A DNA stretch of 18,039 bases from Magnetospirillum sp. (GTDB lineage: Bacteria; Pseudomonadota; Alphaproteobacteria; Rhodospirillales; Magnetospirillaceae): contig JACPDP010000021.1 of NCBI GenBank assembly GCA_016183945.1, positions 1 to 18,039 of the forward strand. The letters are read 5' to 3'. The notes beneath the pieces are model-generated. The model saw nothing but the letters and a program-made list of their open reading frames with translations, did not search any database and was not told the DNA's origin. Below, piece after piece: positions 7,009-16,501 of the stretch. The translations under genes and the position numbers were made by a program. Positions within the stretch are counted from its first letter, which is position 1. The number at the start of each line of letters is the position of its first letter.

Positions 7009-7221
7009 ATGGCGACCAAGGCTGCCGATATCCGCTCCAAGACCGTCGACCAGCTCAACGAGCGGGTCCTCGAGCTGAAGAAGGAGCAGTTCAACCTACG
7101 TTTCCAGAAGGCCTCCGGCCAGCTGGAGAATACCGCCCGGGTCCGCCAGGTGCGTCGCGAGATCGCGACCATCAAGACCGTCCTTGGGCAGCGCGTCAAA
7201 AGCGCGCAGAAGGAGGCCTAA
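7009..7221 (+). CDS. rpmC: 50S ribosomal protein L29 (uL29)
   Basis: L29 is a small helical hairpin beside L23 at the tunnel exit. The 70-residue protein shows the two long helices ([21 protein letters not shown] and [19 protein letters not shown]) and the [17 protein letters not shown] turn that marks the family. The ATG is 3 bases after the rplP stop, with GGGGAG inside rplP. Length is typical and the gene is intact. Confidence 0.96.
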   Translation: MATKAADIRSKTVDQLNERVLELKKEQFNLRFQKASGQLENTARVRQVRREIATIKTVLGQRVKSAQKEA

Positions 7222-7224
7222 GAA

Positions 7225-7461
7225 ATGCCGAAGCGCATTCTTCAGGGTGTGGTGGTCAGCGACAAGATGGAGAAGACCGTGGTGGTCCGCGTCGAGCGGC
7301 GCGTGATGCACCCGATCTACAAGAAGTTCATCCGTCGCTCGAAGAAGTATCACGCTCACGACGAGAACAATTCTTTCAAGGCCGGTGACACCGTGCGCAT
7401 CCGCGAGTGCCGTCCGATCTCGAAGACCAAATGCTGGGAAGTGATCGTCGAGGCGGCGTAA
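7225..7461 (+). CDS. rpsQ: 30S ribosomal protein S17 (uS17)
   Basis: S17 is an OB-fold primary binder of the 5' domain of 16S rRNA. The 78 residues carry the family features [39 protein letters not shown] and the signature [20 protein letters not shown]. An AAGGAGG at the end of rpmC lies 8 bases before the ATG. A 44-base gap to rplN follows, with no clear promoter or hairpin. Confidence 0.97.
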   Translation: MPKRILQGVVVSDKMEKTVVVRVERRVMHPIYKKFIRRSKKYHAHDENNSFKAGDTVRIRECRPISKTKCWEVIVEAA

Positions 7462-7505
7462 GCCGCGCTCGCCGATATCGACCTGGATAGAAAGGAAGAC
7501 TCGAC

Positions 7506-7874
7506 ATGATCCAGATGCAATCCAACCTGGACGTCGCCGATAATTCGGGTGCCCGCCGGGTGCAGTGCATCAAGGTTCTGGGCGGATCGCACCGCACCAT
7601 CGCCAATGTCGGCGATGTGATCGTGGTGTCGATCAAGGAGGCGATCCCGCGCGGTCGTGTGAAGAAGGGTGACGTGCATCGCGCCGTCATCGTTCGCACC
7701 GCCAAGGAGATTCGCCGCCCGGACGGCACCGTGATTCGCTTCGACACCAATGCCGCCGTTCTGATCAACAAGCAGAACGAGCCCATCGGCACCCGTATCT
7801 TTGGCCCGGTGACTCGTGAGCTTCGCGGAAAGAAGTTCATGAAGATCATCTCGCTGGCTCCGGAGGTGCTGTAA
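7506..7874 (+). CDS. rplN: 50S ribosomal protein L14 (uL14)
   Basis: L14 lies at the subunit interface, forms bridges to 16S rRNA and is the target of the silencing factor RsfS. The 122-residue protein matches from [19 protein letters not shown] through [22 protein letters not shown] to the C-terminal [24 protein letters not shown]. The length is exactly typical. AAAGGAAG precedes the ATG. Its TAA shares one base with the rplX ATG. It opens the spc-type part of the cluster. Confidence 0.98.
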   Translation: MIQMQSNLDVADNSGARRVQCIKVLGGSHRTIANVGDVIVVSIKEAIPRGRVKKGDVHRAVIVRTAKEIRRPDGTVIRFDTNAAVLINKQNEPIGTRIFGPVTRELRGKKFMKIISLAPEVL

Positions 7875-8197
7875 TGGCCTCGTTGCATGTGAAGAAGGGC
7901 GATCGCGTCGTCGTGCTCGCCGGTAAGGACAAGGGCAAGAGCGGCGAGATTCTCTCCGCCAGCCCCAAGGAGCAGCGCGTCGTCGTGCAGGGCGTCAATA
8001 TGGTCAAGCGCCATACCCGTCCCAGCCAGGCGAACCCCCAGGGGGGCATCGTCGAGAAGGAAGCGGCCATCCACGTCTCCAACGTGGCGCATGCCGACCC
8101 CAAGGACGGCAAGCCGACCCGCATCGGCGTGAAGGTCCTCGAAGACGGCCGGAAGGTGCGCGTTGCGCGACGCTCCGGCGAAGTCATCGACCGGTAA
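7874..8197 (+). CDS. rplX: 50S ribosomal protein L24 (uL24)
   Basis: L24 initiates 50S assembly at the 5' end of 23S rRNA. The 107 residues open with the KOW motif ([22 protein letters not shown]) and continue with the typical [28 protein letters not shown]. The start overlaps the rplN stop by one base, and CGGAGG lies 7 bases upstream. The gene is intact, followed by rplE after 15 bases. Confidence 0.97.
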   Translation: MASLHVKKGDRVVVLAGKDKGKSGEILSASPKEQRVVVQGVNMVKRHTRPSQANPQGGIVEKEAAIHVSNVAHADPKDGKPTRIGVKVLEDGRKVRVARRSGEVIDR

Positions 8198-8212
8198 GGG
8201 GAGACACTGACC

Positions 8213-8752
<540 letters not shown>

Positions 8753-8767
8753 AGGAGTTTTCACGCA

Positions 8768-9073
8768 ATGGCAAAAATCAGCTCCGTCGAGCGCAACAAG
8801 AAGCGCGAGAAGATGGCCACGCGGTTCGCCAACCGCCGCGCCCGGCTGAAGGCGATCGCCAACGATCGCACCGCGACCCCTGAGGAGCGCTTCGAGGCAT
8901 CCTTGAAGCTGGCCGAAGTGCCGCGGAATTCCGCCAAGGTGCGGGTACGGCTGCGCTGCGAGGTGACCGGGCGTTCGCGCGGTAACTATCGCAAGTTCAA
9001 GCTGTGCCGCAACAAGCTGCGCGAGCTGGCCTCCAACGGCCAGATCCCCGGCATGGTCAAGTCGAGCTGGTAA
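8768..9073 (+). CDS. rpsN: 30S ribosomal protein S14 (uS14), zinc-free form
   Basis: S14 is a head protein next to S3, S10 and S19. At 101 residues this is the long form. The C-terminal part ([28 protein letters not shown]) has single cysteines but no CxxC pairs, so it does not bind the zinc seen in the short form; this suits an alphaproteobacterium. AAAGGAG lies 9 bases before the ATG. The C-terminus GMVKSSW is typical. Confidence 0.97.
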   Translation: MAKISSVERNKKREKMATRFANRRARLKAIANDRTATPEERFEASLKLAEVPRNSAKVRVRLRCEVTGRSRGNYRKFKLCRNKLRELASNGQIPGMVKSSW

Positions 9074-9089
9074 GGGAGGGCATGCAGCA

Positions 9090-9488
9090 ATGGCTATGAC
9101 CGATCCGCTCGGCGATATGCTCACCCGCATCCGTAATGGACAGCGTGCGAACAAGTCGTCCATCAAGTCGCCCGCCTCGAACCTCCGCACCAATGTGCTG
9201 GACGTTCTGAAGCGCGAGGGCTACATCCGCGGTTATTCCCGCACCGATGTCCGCCCCGGCATTGCCGAGCTCGCAATTGAGCTCAAGTACCATGAAGGCC
9301 AGCCGGTCATCAAAGAGATCAGCCGCGTGTCCAAGCCCGGGCGCCGGGTGTACTCGAAGATCTCCGACCTGGACCGCGTGGCCAACGGGCTTGGCATCGC
9401 CATCCTGTCGACCCCGCGCGGCGTCATGTCTGATGCCGAGGCTCGCGCCCAGAATGTGGGCGGCGAAGTTCTCTGCCACGTGTTCTAA
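9090..9488 (+). CDS. rpsH: 30S ribosomal protein S8 (uS8)
   Basis: S8 binds the central domain of 16S rRNA and in E. coli represses the spc operon. The 132 residues run from [15 protein letters not shown] to the signature [26 protein letters not shown], which carries the RNA-binding residues. The ATG is taken at MAMTDP, with a GGGAGGG site upstream. An S8-binding element near rplE, as in E. coli, was not evident by eye. Confidence 0.97.
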   Translation: MAMTDPLGDMLTRIRNGQRANKSSIKSPASNLRTNVLDVLKREGYIRGYSRTDVRPGIAELAIELKYHEGQPVIKEISRVSKPGRRVYSKISDLDRVANGLGIAILSTPRGVMSDAEARAQNVGGEVLCHVF

Positions 9489-9502
9489 GGAGGAACTCCC
9501 CA

Positions 9503-10036
9503 ATGTCGCGAGTCGGCAAATATCCCGTGCCGGTGCCGTCGGGAGTCACCGTCCAGATCGCGGGGCGCGACGTCACCGTGAGCGGCAAGCTCGGTCAATC
9601 GAGCTTGTCTCTGGTGGATGACGTGGACGCGTCCCTCGAGGGTGATAAGCTGTGGGTCAGGCCCAAGGGCGAGACCAAGCGCGCCCGCATGATGTGGGGC
9701 ACCACCCGGGCGCTCCTCGGCAACATGGTCAAGGGCGTCTCCGACGGCTTCACCGTCAACCTCGACATCAACGGCGTCGGTTATCGCGCCGCGGTCGATG
9801 GCAAGACCCTGAAGTTGGCTCTCGGCTATTCGCACGACGTCATCTATCCGGTTCCGGACGATGTCGCCATCAAGTGTGACAAGCCGACCTCGATCACGAT
9901 CACCGGGCGCGACAAGCAGCGCGTCGGCCAGATCGCCGCCGAGATCCGGTCCTATCGCGGTCCCGAGCCCTACAAGGGCAAGGGTATCAAGTACAACACC
10001 GAGACCATCCTTCGTAAGGAAGGTAAGAAAAAGTAA
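9503..10036 (+). CDS. rplF: 50S ribosomal protein L6 (uL6)
   Basis: L6 stabilises the factor-binding region near the sarcin-ricin loop. The 177 residues form the two duplicated L6 domains (about 1-82 and 83-177), with the signature [24 protein letters not shown] at the C-terminus. [14 protein letters not shown] is the typical N-terminus. AAGGAGG lies 9 bases before the ATG. The gene is intact. Confidence 0.98.
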   Translation: MSRVGKYPVPVPSGVTVQIAGRDVTVSGKLGQSSLSLVDDVDASLEGDKLWVRPKGETKRARMMWGTTRALLGNMVKGVSDGFTVNLDINGVGYRAAVDGKTLKLALGYSHDVIYPVPDDVAIKCDKPTSITITGRDKQRVGQIAAEIRSYRGPEPYKGKGIKYNTETILRKEGKKK

Positions 10037-10047
10037 GGGGCAGCGCC

Positions 10048-10410
10048 ATGATGACGCCGAAGAAGCTTTTCGCGCGCCGCAAGCGGCGCACCCGTTCGAG
10101 CATCGCCAAGAAGAGCGGTGGCCGTCTCCGGCTGTCGGTCTTCCGCTCGGGCAAGCATATCTACGTCCAGGTGATCGACGATGCCAAGGGCCAGACCTTG
10201 GCCGCCGCCTCCACGCTCGACAAGGAGCTGAAGGCCGGGGCCAAGACCGGCGCCGACATCGCCGCCGCGATCGCGGTGGGCAAGCTGATCGCCGAGCGGG
10301 CCAAGGCTGCCGGCATCACCGAGGTGGTGTTCGACCGCGGTGGCTACATCTATCACGGCCGCGTCAAGGCGCTGGCTGATGCGGCCCGCGAAGGCGGCCT
10401 GTCTTTCTAA
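10048..10410 (+). CDS. rplR: 50S ribosomal protein L18 (uL18)
   Basis: L18 binds 5S rRNA with L5. The 120-residue protein has the basic N-terminus ([18 protein letters not shown]), the [18 protein letters not shown] strand region, and the C-terminal [26 protein letters not shown]. Two consecutive ATG codons (10048 and 10051) are both possible starts; the first is used, with GGGG about 9 bases upstream. No anomaly is seen. Confidence 0.97.
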   Translation: MMTPKKLFARRKRRTRSSIAKKSGGRLRLSVFRSGKHIYVQVIDDAKGQTLAAASTLDKELKAGAKTGADIAAAIAVGKLIAERAKAAGITEVVFDRGGYIYHGRVKALADAAREGGLSF

Positions 10411-10423
10411 GGGAAACGCAAGC

Positions 10424-11050
10424 ATGGCACGTACTCCCAGTTCCTCTGATCGTCCCGAGCGCGGCAACCGCGGCGAGCGCGGCGACCGCGCGCCCCGCGG
10501 GCGTTCCGACGCTCCGCGCGATCGTGAGGAGAGTGAATTCGTAGACAAGCTGGTCCACATCAATCGCGTCGCCAAGGTGGTGAAGGGTGGCCGTCGCTTT
10601 GCCTTCGCCGCCCTGGTGGTGGTGGGGGATGCCAAGGGCCGCGTCGGCTACGGCTCCGGCAAGGCGCGCGAGGTCCCCGAGGCCATCCGCAAGGCCACCG
10701 AGCAGGCCAAGCGCAACATGATCAAGATCGCCCTGCGCGAGGGCCGCACGCTGCACCACGACTGTTTCGGCCGCTTCGGCGCCGGGCGCGTGGTGCTCCG
10801 CGCCGCCCCGGCCGGTACCGGCATCATCGCCGGCGGCCCGATGCGCGCCGTGTTCGAGACCATGGGCGTGCAGGACGTGGTGGCCAAATGCCTGGGCACC
10901 TCCAATCCGCACAACATGATCAAGGCGACCTTCGACGCCCTGGTCAACATGGCCAGCCCGCGTTCCGTCGCCGCCAAGCGCGGCAAGAAGGTGGCCGATA
11001 TCATCGGCCGCCGTGACGGGGCAGCGGCCGCCGCCGCCGCCGTCGCCTGA
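10424..11050 (+). CDS. rpsE: 30S ribosomal protein S5 (uS5)
   Basis: S5 is at the mRNA entry and decoding side and affects accuracy. ATG 10424 is chosen for the typical MAR start and the GGGAAA upstream; the open frame further upstream shadows rplR. The 208 residues start with an Arg/Asp/Gly-rich disordered extension (to about residue 38), common in alphaproteobacteria. Then come the double-stranded RNA-binding domain ([20 protein letters not shown]) and the second domain ([21 protein letters not shown]). The tail is unusual in being a run of alanines (AAAAAAVA); the GCC/GCG repeats behind it can slip, so its exact length is less sure. Confidence 0.97.
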   Translation: MARTPSSSDRPERGNRGERGDRAPRGRSDAPRDREESEFVDKLVHINRVAKVVKGGRRFAFAALVVVGDAKGRVGYGSGKAREVPEAIRKATEQAKRNMIKIALREGRTLHHDCFGRFGAGRVVLRAAPAGTGIIAGGPMRAVFETMGVQDVVAKCLGTSNPHNMIKATFDALVNMASPRSVAAKRGKKVADIIGRRDGAAAAAAAVA

Positions 11051-11063
11051 GGAGGGACTGACC

Positions 11064-11267
11064 ATGGTCGCCAAGAACAAGGCCCCCGCCAAGGCTTCCG
11101 TCACCGTCACCCAGACCGGCAGCCCCATCGGGCGCACTCAGGACCAGCGCGCCACCCTGGTGGGGCTGGGCCTGAACAAGCTGCACCGGACCCGCCAGCT
11201 GGAGGATACTCCGGCGGTGCGCGGCATGATCAACAAGGTCAAGCACCTTGTGCGCATCGAGGAATAG
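11064..11267 (+). CDS. rpmD: 50S ribosomal protein L30 (uL30)
   Basis: L30 is a small 50S protein at the central protuberance side. The 67 residues contain the family core [49 protein letters not shown]. The start at 11064 is set by GGAGGG and by the fit to family length, with a short basic Lys/Ala N-terminus. An upstream in-frame ATG at 11013 lies within the poly-Ala end of rpsE and is rejected. Confidence 0.95.
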   Translation: MVAKNKAPAKASVTVTQTGSPIGRTQDQRATLVGLGLNKLHRTRQLEDTPAVRGMINKVKHLVRIEE

Positions 11268-11270
11268 GAT

Positions 11271-11750
11271 ATGAGCAAGCTCAACGACCTGCGCGATAAC
11301 CCCGGCGCCCGCTACAAGGCCAAGCGCCTGGGCCGCGGCATCGGCTCCGGCAAGGGCAAGACCTCTGGTCGCGGCGTCAAGGGCCAGACCGCCCGTACCG
11401 GCGTCGCCATCAACGGGTTCGAAGGCGGCCAGATGCCCATCTACCGGCGTCTGCCCAAGCGCGGGTTCAACAACCCGTTCGCCAAGGAGTATGTCGAGGT
11501 CAATCTCGGCCGGCTCCAGGCGGCCATCGAGGCCAAGCGCATCGACGCGGACAAGCCCATCGGCGTGACCGAGCTTCAGGCCGCCGGCCTGGTCGGCAAC
11601 CCGCGCGATGGGGTACGCCTGCTTGCGCGCGGCGAGCTGAAGACCAAGGTGACCATTGCGGTGACCGGCGCGTCGAAGGCGGCTGTCGCTGCCGTCGAGA
11701 AGGCCGGCGGCAGCATCAAGGTCGCCGGTGCTCCGGCCGCCGAGGCCTGA
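11271..11750 (+). CDS. rplO: 50S ribosomal protein L15 (uL15)
   Basis: L15 is a late-assembly 50S protein with a long extended N-terminus. The 159 residues show [36 protein letters not shown], the glycine-rich RNA-threading tail, then [20 protein letters not shown] and a globular C-terminal half. The ATG lies 3 bases after the rpmD stop with AGGA upstream. A 58-base spacer without evident promoter leads to secY. Confidence 0.97.
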   Translation: MSKLNDLRDNPGARYKAKRLGRGIGSGKGKTSGRGVKGQTARTGVAINGFEGGQMPIYRRLPKRGFNNPFAKEYVEVNLGRLQAAIEAKRIDADKPIGVTELQAAGLVGNPRDGVRLLARGELKTKVTIAVTGASKAAVAAVEKAGGSIKVAGAPAAEA

Positions 11751-11808
11751 GGCCGCGGTGCCTTCTGGCGCGTTCGACCTTTAGTTGGTTTCAGACCCGG
11801 AGTAAGGC

Positions 11809-13155
11809 ATGGCTTCCGCTGCCGAGCAGCTCGCCGCGAACCTCAATTTTGGTGTGCTCACCAAGGCAACCGACCTCAAGAAGAGGATTTGGTTCACCTT
11901 GGGGGCACTGATCGTCTACCGGCTGGGGACCTGGATTCCGCTGCCTGGAGTCGATCCGCATGTGATGGCGGACCTGTTCAAGCAGACCGGCGGCGGCGTT
12001 CTGGGCATGTTCGACATGCTGGCCGGCGGCGCGCTGTCGCGCATGACCATCTTCGCGCTCAACATCATGCCGTACATCTCGGCGTCCATCATCATGCAGT
12101 TGATGACGACCGTGGTGCCGAGCCTGGAGCAGGTGAAGAAGGAGGGCGAGGCCGGCCGCAAGAAGATCAACCAATATACCCGCTACCTCACCGTGCTGAT
12201 CGCGGCCTTGCAGGCTTACGGCATTGCCGTCGGCGTCGAGGGCATGACCGGTTCGCGCGGCCCGGCGGTGATGATGGACGATGTGCTGCTGTTCCGCTTC
12301 ACCGCCGTGGTGTCGTTGGTGGGGGGCACGCTATTCCTGATGTGGCTGGGTGAGCAGATCACCGCCCGCGGCATCGGGCAGGGAACCTCGCTGATCATCA
12401 TGTCGGGCATCGTCGCCGGCTTGCCCGGGGCGCTGTCCCATACCCTGGAACTGGGCCGCACCGGCGCGTTGCCGGTCCTGGTGATCATCCTGTTGCTGGT
12501 GATGAGCGTTCTGGTCATCGCCTTCATCGTCTATATGGAGCGCGCCCAGCGCCGGCTGATCGTTCAGTATCCGAAGCGCCAGGTCGGCAACAAGATGTAT
12601 GGCGGAGAATCGTCGCACCTGCCGCTGAAGGTCAACGTCTCCGGTGTCATTCCGCCGATCTTCGCCAGCTCGATCCTGCTGATGCCGGTTACCGTGGCGC
12701 AGTTCTCGGCTGCCGGTGGCCCGGAGTGGCTGACGACCTTCGCCGCCGTCATGGGCCGCGGCCAGCCGCTGTATCTGACGCTGTACCTTGCCTTGATCGT
12801 GTTTTTCGCATTCTTTTACACCGCGGTGGTGTTCAATCCCGCCGACACGGCGGAGAATCTGAAGAAGCACGGCGGCTTCATCCCGGGCATTCGTCCGGGC
12901 AAGAACACCGCCGATTACCTCGATTACGTGCTTACCCGCCTGACAGTAGTGGGCGCGGCCTACCTTTCTGCGTTGTCTGTCCTGCCCGAATTGCTGATTG
13001 CCAAGTGGTCCGTGCCTTTTTACTTTGGTGGTACAAGCCTGCTGATTGTGGTGACGGTGACCATGGATACGGTCGCCCAAATCCAGTCGCATCTGCTGGC
13101 TCACCAGTACGAGGGACTGATCAAGAAGTCCCGGCTCAGAAGCAAGCGCGGGTGA
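11809..13155 (+). CDS. secY: Protein translocase subunit SecY
   Basis: SecY is the channel of the SecYEG translocon in the inner membrane. The 448-residue protein shows the expected ten membrane segments. Visible marks are FTLGALIVYRLGTWIPLPGVD (TM1), the plug region after it, LNIMPYISASIIMQLM (TM2), the cytoplasmic loop YMERAQRRLIVQYPKRQVG, the GGESSHLPLKVNVSGVIPPIFA segment (TM7), and the C5 loop HGGFIPGIRPGKNTADYLDYVLTRLT. ATG 11809 has GGAG about 7 bases upstream. Being cotranscribed with ribosomal genes is the normal arrangement. Intact. Confidence 0.98.
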   Translation: MASAAEQLAANLNFGVLTKATDLKKRIWFTLGALIVYRLGTWIPLPGVDPHVMADLFKQTGGGVLGMFDMLAGGALSRMTIFALNIMPYISASIIMQLMTTVVPSLEQVKKEGEAGRKKINQYTRYLTVLIAALQAYGIAVGVEGMTGSRGPAVMMDDVLLFRFTAVVSLVGGTLFLMWLGEQITARGIGQGTSLIIMSGIVAGLPGALSHTLELGRTGALPVLVIILLLVMSVLVIAFIVYMERAQRRLIVQYPKRQVGNKMYGGESSHLPLKVNVSGVIPPIFASSILLMPVTVAQFSAAGGPEWLTTFAAVMGRGQPLYLTLYLALIVFFAFFYTAVVFNPADTAENLKKHGGFIPGIRPGKNTADYLDYVLTRLTVVGAAYLSALSVLPELLIAKWSVPFYFGGTSLLIVVTVTMDTVAQIQSHLLAHQYEGLIKKSRLRSKRG

Positions 13156-13182
13156 ACCGCGCGGCCAAGGGAGGGACAAGGC

Positions 13183-13842
13183 ATGAACCTGGTTTTGTTG
13201 GGGCCGCCCGGCGGCGGCAAGGGTACCCAGGCCAAGCGGCTGCAGGAGAAGTACGGCATCATTCAGCTCTCGACCGGTGACATGCTGCGCGCCGCGGTGG
13301 CGTCGGGTTCCGACATCGGCCGTAAGGCCAAGGCGGTGATGGATGCCGGCCAGCTGGTGTCGGACGACATCGTCATCGGCATCATCGACGAGCGATTGGA
13401 CCAGCCCGATACCGGCAAGGGCGTCATTTTCGACGGCTTCCCGCGGACCGTGGCCCAGGCCGAGGCGCTGGACGCCATGCTGACCCGCAAGGGCAAGAAG
13501 CTGGACTCGGTCATCGAAATCCGGGTTCCCGATGCCCCCATCGTCGAGCGCATCACCGGGCGCTATACCTGCGCCAAGTGCGGTGCCGGCTACCACGACC
13601 GGTTCCAGAAGCCGAAGATGGACGGCACATGCGACGCCTGCGGCGGCACCGAGTTCATCCGGCGGGCCGACGACAACGCCGAGACGGTCAACAAGCGCCT
13701 GGCGGCCTATCATGCCCAGACGGCGCCGCTGCTGCCCTACTATGAGAAGCACGGCATCCTGCAGATCGTCGACGGTATGCAGGACATTGGGAAGGTGACC
13801 AAAGACCTTGAAGGCATCCTCGACGGCGCCTTGGTCAAATAA
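13183..13842 (+). CDS. adk: Adenylate kinase with zinc-type LID
   Basis: Adk interconverts ATP + AMP and two ADP in the cytoplasm. The 219 residues include the P-loop GPPGGGKGTQ (7-16), the AMP-binding region STGDMLRAAV, DGFPRTVAQAEAL, and the LID. The LID carries four cysteines, C130, C133, C150 and C153, as two CxxC pairs, which predicts a structural zinc. The ATG follows GGGAGGG by about 8 bases. Its place between secY and rpsM is the usual alphaproteobacterial order. Transcription into rpsM is probably supplemented by the next promoter. Confidence 0.97.
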   Translation: MNLVLLGPPGGGKGTQAKRLQEKYGIIQLSTGDMLRAAVASGSDIGRKAKAVMDAGQLVSDDIVIGIIDERLDQPDTGKGVIFDGFPRTVAQAEALDAMLTRKGKKLDSVIEIRVPDAPIVERITGRYTCAKCGAGYHDRFQKPKMDGTCDACGGTEFIRRADDNAETVNKRLAAYHAQTAPLLPYYEKHGILQIVDGMQDIGKVTKDLEGILDGALVK

Positions 13843-13855
13843 TGCGGCGAGGTGG

Positions 13856-13883
13856 TTGACTCTGGGGCGATTCGCCCTATAAT
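13856..13883 (+). promoter_or_regulatory. Predicted rpsM-rplQ (alpha operon) promoter
   Basis: TTGACT (13856-13861), a 16-bp spacer and a perfect TATAAT (13878-13883) lie 14 bases after the adk stop. It is the best promoter match in the window. The spacer contains a small palindrome (GGGCGA and TCGCCC). It would give a leader of about 110 bases before rpsM. Confidence 0.85.
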
Positions 13884-13905
13884 CGCGCCTCTTTGGTTTC
13901 CCGGC

Positions 13906-13938
13906 CGCCGGGTCAAGCCCGGCGTCTGTTTTGTTGTT
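13906..13938 (+). terminator. Terminator-like hairpin in the rpsM leader
   Basis: CGCCGGG (13906-13912) pairs with CCCGGCG (13918-13924) across a 5-base loop, followed by TCTGTTTTGTTGTT. This has the form of an intrinsic terminator. It could end adk transcripts, but as it lies downstream of the predicted promoter at 13856-13883 it could also attenuate rpsM expression. Its strength is uncertain because the T tract is broken by G. Confidence 0.55.
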
Positions 13939-13999
13939 CACATGGGCGCTCGGCGCGAGTCGGACGTCCGCTTTGTCTCGTTGTAAGGAGTAACCAGCT

Positions 14000-14377
14000 T
14001 TGGCTCGTATCGCTGGCGTCAATATTCCCACGAACAAGCGCGTCTTGATCGCGCTGACCTATATTCACGGCATCGGCCGCACCAAAGCCGCCGAGATCAC
14101 CGAGAAGCTCGGTATCCCGGCGGATCGTCGGGTCAATCAGTTGACCGATGACGAGGTTCTTCGCATTCGCGAGCTCATCGACCGTGACTATCAGGTCGAG
14201 GGCGATCTGCGTCGCGCCGTGGCGATGAGTATCAAGCGTCTGATGGACCTGGGCTGCTATCGCGGCCTGCGTCATCGCCGGGGGCTGCCGGTCCACGGCC
14301 AGCGCACCCACACCAACGCTCGGACCCGCAAGGGCCCGGCGAAGCCGATCGCCGGCAAGAAGAAAGCGACGAAGTAA
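14000..14377 (+). CDS. rpsM: 30S ribosomal protein S13 (uS13), TTG start
   Basis: S13 bridges the 30S head to L5 and contacts P-site tRNA. The 125-residue protein is typical: [25 protein letters not shown], then [32 protein letters not shown] and a basic tail. The start is TTG at 14000. No ATG is available before residue 76, the family begins at MARIAGV, and AAGGAG lies 9 bases upstream. A TTG start on a highly expressed ribosomal protein is unusual. Together with the leader hairpin it may limit expression. Confidence 0.95.
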   Translation: MARIAGVNIPTNKRVLIALTYIHGIGRTKAAEITEKLGIPADRRVNQLTDDEVLRIRELIDRDYQVEGDLRRAVAMSIKRLMDLGCYRGLRHRRGLPVHGQRTHTNARTRKGPAKPIAGKKKATK

Positions 14378-14389
14378 GGAACACCTCCG

Positions 14390-14788
14390 ATGGCCAAGCC
14401 TGCCGCTGCCGCTGCGCGTCCCCGTCGCCGCGAGCGAAAGAACATCACTTCCGGCGTCGCCCATGTGAACGCCACGTTCAACAACACGATGATCACCATC
14501 ACCGACGCCCAGGGCAACACGATCTCGTGGTCGTCCTCGGGCATGCAGGGCTTCAAGGGCTCGCGCAAGTCGACGCCCTACGCCGCCCAGGTGGCCGCCG
14601 AGGACGCCGGTCGCAAGGCCATGGAGCACGGCATGCGCACCCTCGAGGTGGAAGTGAAGGGGCCGGGTGCCGGCCGCGAGTCGGCGCTGCGGGCGCTGCA
14701 GGCGGTCGGGTTCTCGATCACCTCGATCCGCGATGTCACGCCGATCCCGCATAACGGGTGCCGGCCGCGCAAGCGTCGCCGCGTCTGA
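14390..14788 (+). CDS. rpsK: 30S ribosomal protein S11 (uS11)
   Basis: S11 lies on the 30S platform near the E site. The 132 residues start with an Ala/Arg-rich extension (to about residue 20), then the family core [48 protein letters not shown] and the C-terminal signature [23 protein letters not shown] lies upstream of the ATG. Intact. A 110-base gap with a hairpin follows before rpoA. Confidence 0.97.
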   Translation: MAKPAAAAARPRRRERKNITSGVAHVNATFNNTMITITDAQGNTISWSSSGMQGFKGSRKSTPYAAQVAAEDAGRKAMEHGMRTLEVEVKGPGAGRESALRALQAVGFSITSIRDVTPIPHNGCRPRKRRRV

Positions 14789-14813
14789 TCGGGTTTTTAT
14801 TGGGATCGGCGCG

Positions 14814-14847
14814 GCCGCCGACCTCCCGGCAAGGGAGGTTCGGCGGC
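14814..14847 (+). other. Long hairpin between rpsK and rpoA
   Basis: GCCGCCGACCTCCC (14814-14827) pairs with 14833-14847 through 14 pairs with one bulged T, closing a GGCAA loop. No T tract follows, so it is a poor terminator. It may protect or define processed mRNA ends, or set rpoA relative to ribosomal protein expression. Confidence 0.6.
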
Positions 14848-14898
14848 GTGCCCGTTCCCGAGACGCAATTCTTTCGTTCCTAGCATGAGGTCACGCTC

Positions 14899-15915
14899 GT
14901 GATTCAGAAAAACTGGCAGGAACTGATCAAGCCCAACAAGCTCAACATCGAGCCGGGTGCCGATCCGCAGCGTACCGCCACCGCTGTCGCCGAACCGCTG
15001 GAGCGCGGCTTCGGCATGACGCTGGGCAACAGCTTGCGCCGCGTGCTCCTGTCCTCGCTACAGGGCGCGGCCGTCACCGCCATCCAGATCGAGGGGGTTC
15101 TGCATGAATTCTCCTCCGTCCCCGGTGTGCGCGAGGACGTCACCGACATCATCCTCAACATCAAGACCCTCGGCCTGCGCATGCATGGCGAGGGGCCGAA
15201 GCGCATGCACCTGCGTGCCACCGGCCCGGGCGAGGTCAAGGCGGGGATGATCGAGGCCGGCCACGACATCGAGATCATGGATCCCGACCTGGTGCTGTGC
15301 ACCCTGGACGAGGGCGCCAAGCTCAACATCGAGTTCACCGTCGAGACCGGCAAGGGCTACGTGCCCGCGTCGCAGAATCGTCCGGAGGACTCGCCGATCG
15401 GCCTGATCCCCATCGACGCCATCTTCTCGCCGGTGCGCAAGGTCGCCTACAAGGTGGAGAACACCCGCGTCGGCCAGGTCACCGACTACGACAAGCTGAT
15501 CATGTCGGTCGAGACCAACGGCGCCGTCACCCCCGACGATGCGGTGGCCCTGGCCGCCCGCATCCTGCAGGACCAACTGCAGCTCTTCATCAACTTCGAA
15601 GAGCCGACCACCGTGGTCGAGGAAGAGAAGAAGGACGAGCTGCCGTTCAACAAGAACCTGCTGCGCAAGGTCGACGAGCTCGAGCTGTCGGTGCGGTCGG
15701 CGAACTGCCTGAAGAACGACAACATCATCTACATCGGCGACTTGGTCCAGAAGACCGAGGCAGAGATGCTCCGCACCCCCAATTTCGGCCGCAAGTCGCT
15801 GAACGAAATCAAGGAAGTGCTGGCGCAGATGGGGCTCCATCTCGGCATGGAAATCCCCAACTGGCCGCCGGAGAACATCGAGGAACTGGCCAAGAAGCTC
15901 GAAGAGCCTTATTGA
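14899..15915 (+). CDS. rpoA: RNA polymerase alpha subunit, GTG start
   Basis: Alpha nucleates RNA polymerase assembly and its C-terminal domain binds UP elements and activators. The 338 residues have the N-terminal dimer domain ([35 protein letters not shown] and later) up to about residue 235, an acidic linker (EEEKKDEL), and the C-terminal domain with [22 protein letters not shown] and [10 protein letters not shown]. The arginine and asparagine of VRSANCLK match the DNA-binding residues of E. coli alpha. The start is GTG at 14899 with GAGG 8 bases upstream, which gives the family start [12 protein letters not shown]. Intact. Confidence 0.98.
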   Translation: MIQKNWQELIKPNKLNIEPGADPQRTATAVAEPLERGFGMTLGNSLRRVLLSSLQGAAVTAIQIEGVLHEFSSVPGVREDVTDIILNIKTLGLRMHGEGPKRMHLRATGPGEVKAGMIEAGHDIEIMDPDLVLCTLDEGAKLNIEFTVETGKGYVPASQNRPEDSPIGLIPIDAIFSPVRKVAYKVENTRVGQVTDYDKLIMSVETNGAVTPDDAVALAARILQDQLQLFINFEEPTTVVEEEKKDELPFNKNLLRKVDELELSVRSANCLKNDNIIYIGDLVQKTEAEMLRTPNFGRKSLNEIKEVLAQMGLHLGMEIPNWPPENIEELAKKLEEPY

Positions 15916-16026
15916 CGCCAACCGTCTGAGGGCCATTCCGGCCCACGCCGCGCCGTGCCCCCCCGGGGGGCGGCCGGCCGCGCAATCGGTTCTCGCCCGG
16001 CGAGACCAAGCAGAGGAGAGTGAGAG

Positions 16027-16446
16027 ATGCGTCACGGGATGTCCGGCCGCAAGCTGAACCGCGATAGCTCGGCCCGCAAGGCGCTGTTCGTCAGCTTGTG
16101 CAACGCGCTGTTCAAGCACGAGCAGATCAAGACCACCCTGCCCAAGGCCAAGGACCTGCGTCCCATCGCCGAGCGCCTCATCACCCTGGCCAAGCGCGGC
16201 GATCTGCATGCCCGCCGTCAGGCCTATACCTACCTGCGCGACGACAAGGTGGTGGCGAAGCTGTTCTCCGTGATCGGCGAGCGCTACAAGACGCGCCAGG
16301 GTGGCTACACCCGCGTTCTGAAGGCCGGGTTCCGCTACGGCGACTGCGCTCCCATGGGCATGATCGAGCTGGTGGATCGCGATCCGGCCGCCAAGGGGCT
16401 GGACTCCGGCCCGACCGCCGACAAGGCCGACGAGGCCGAGGAATAA
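16027..16446 (+). CDS. rplQ: 50S ribosomal protein L17 (bL17)
   Basis: L17 is a bacterial-specific 50S protein near the tunnel exit. The 139 residues include [42 protein letters not shown] in its normal form, the [28 protein letters not shown] stretch and a variable acidic tail (ADKADEAEE). AGAGGAGAG precedes the ATG. It is the last gene of the alpha operon and is followed by a clear terminator. The 111-base gap before it holds G and C homopolymers (about 15958-15972). Confidence 0.97.
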   Translation: MRHGMSGRKLNRDSSARKALFVSLCNALFKHEQIKTTLPKAKDLRPIAERLITLAKRGDLHARRQAYTYLRDDKVVAKLFSVIGERYKTRQGGYTRVLKAGFRYGDCAPMGMIELVDRDPAAKGLDSGPTADKADEAEE

Positions 16447-16473
16447 GTCCTCACCAGGTTTCGACGACCAAGG

Positions 16474-16497
16474 GCCGCCCCAAAGGGCGGCTCTTTT
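16474..16497 (+). terminator. Intrinsic terminator after rplQ
   Basis: GCCGCCC (16474-16480) pairs with GGGCGGC (16485-16491) over a CAAA loop and is followed by TCTTTT. It lies 27 bases after the rplQ stop and ends the alpha operon. The reverse strand has no T tract, so it does not clearly serve the convergent membrane-protein gene. Confidence 0.88.
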
Positions 16498-16501
16498 CGA
16501 T

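Noticed and set aside
13866..13877. Palindrome within the rpsM promoter spacer as a repressor site
   Set aside because: It is only 5-6 bp per arm in GC-rich sequence and could be chance; no regulator is suggested by context.
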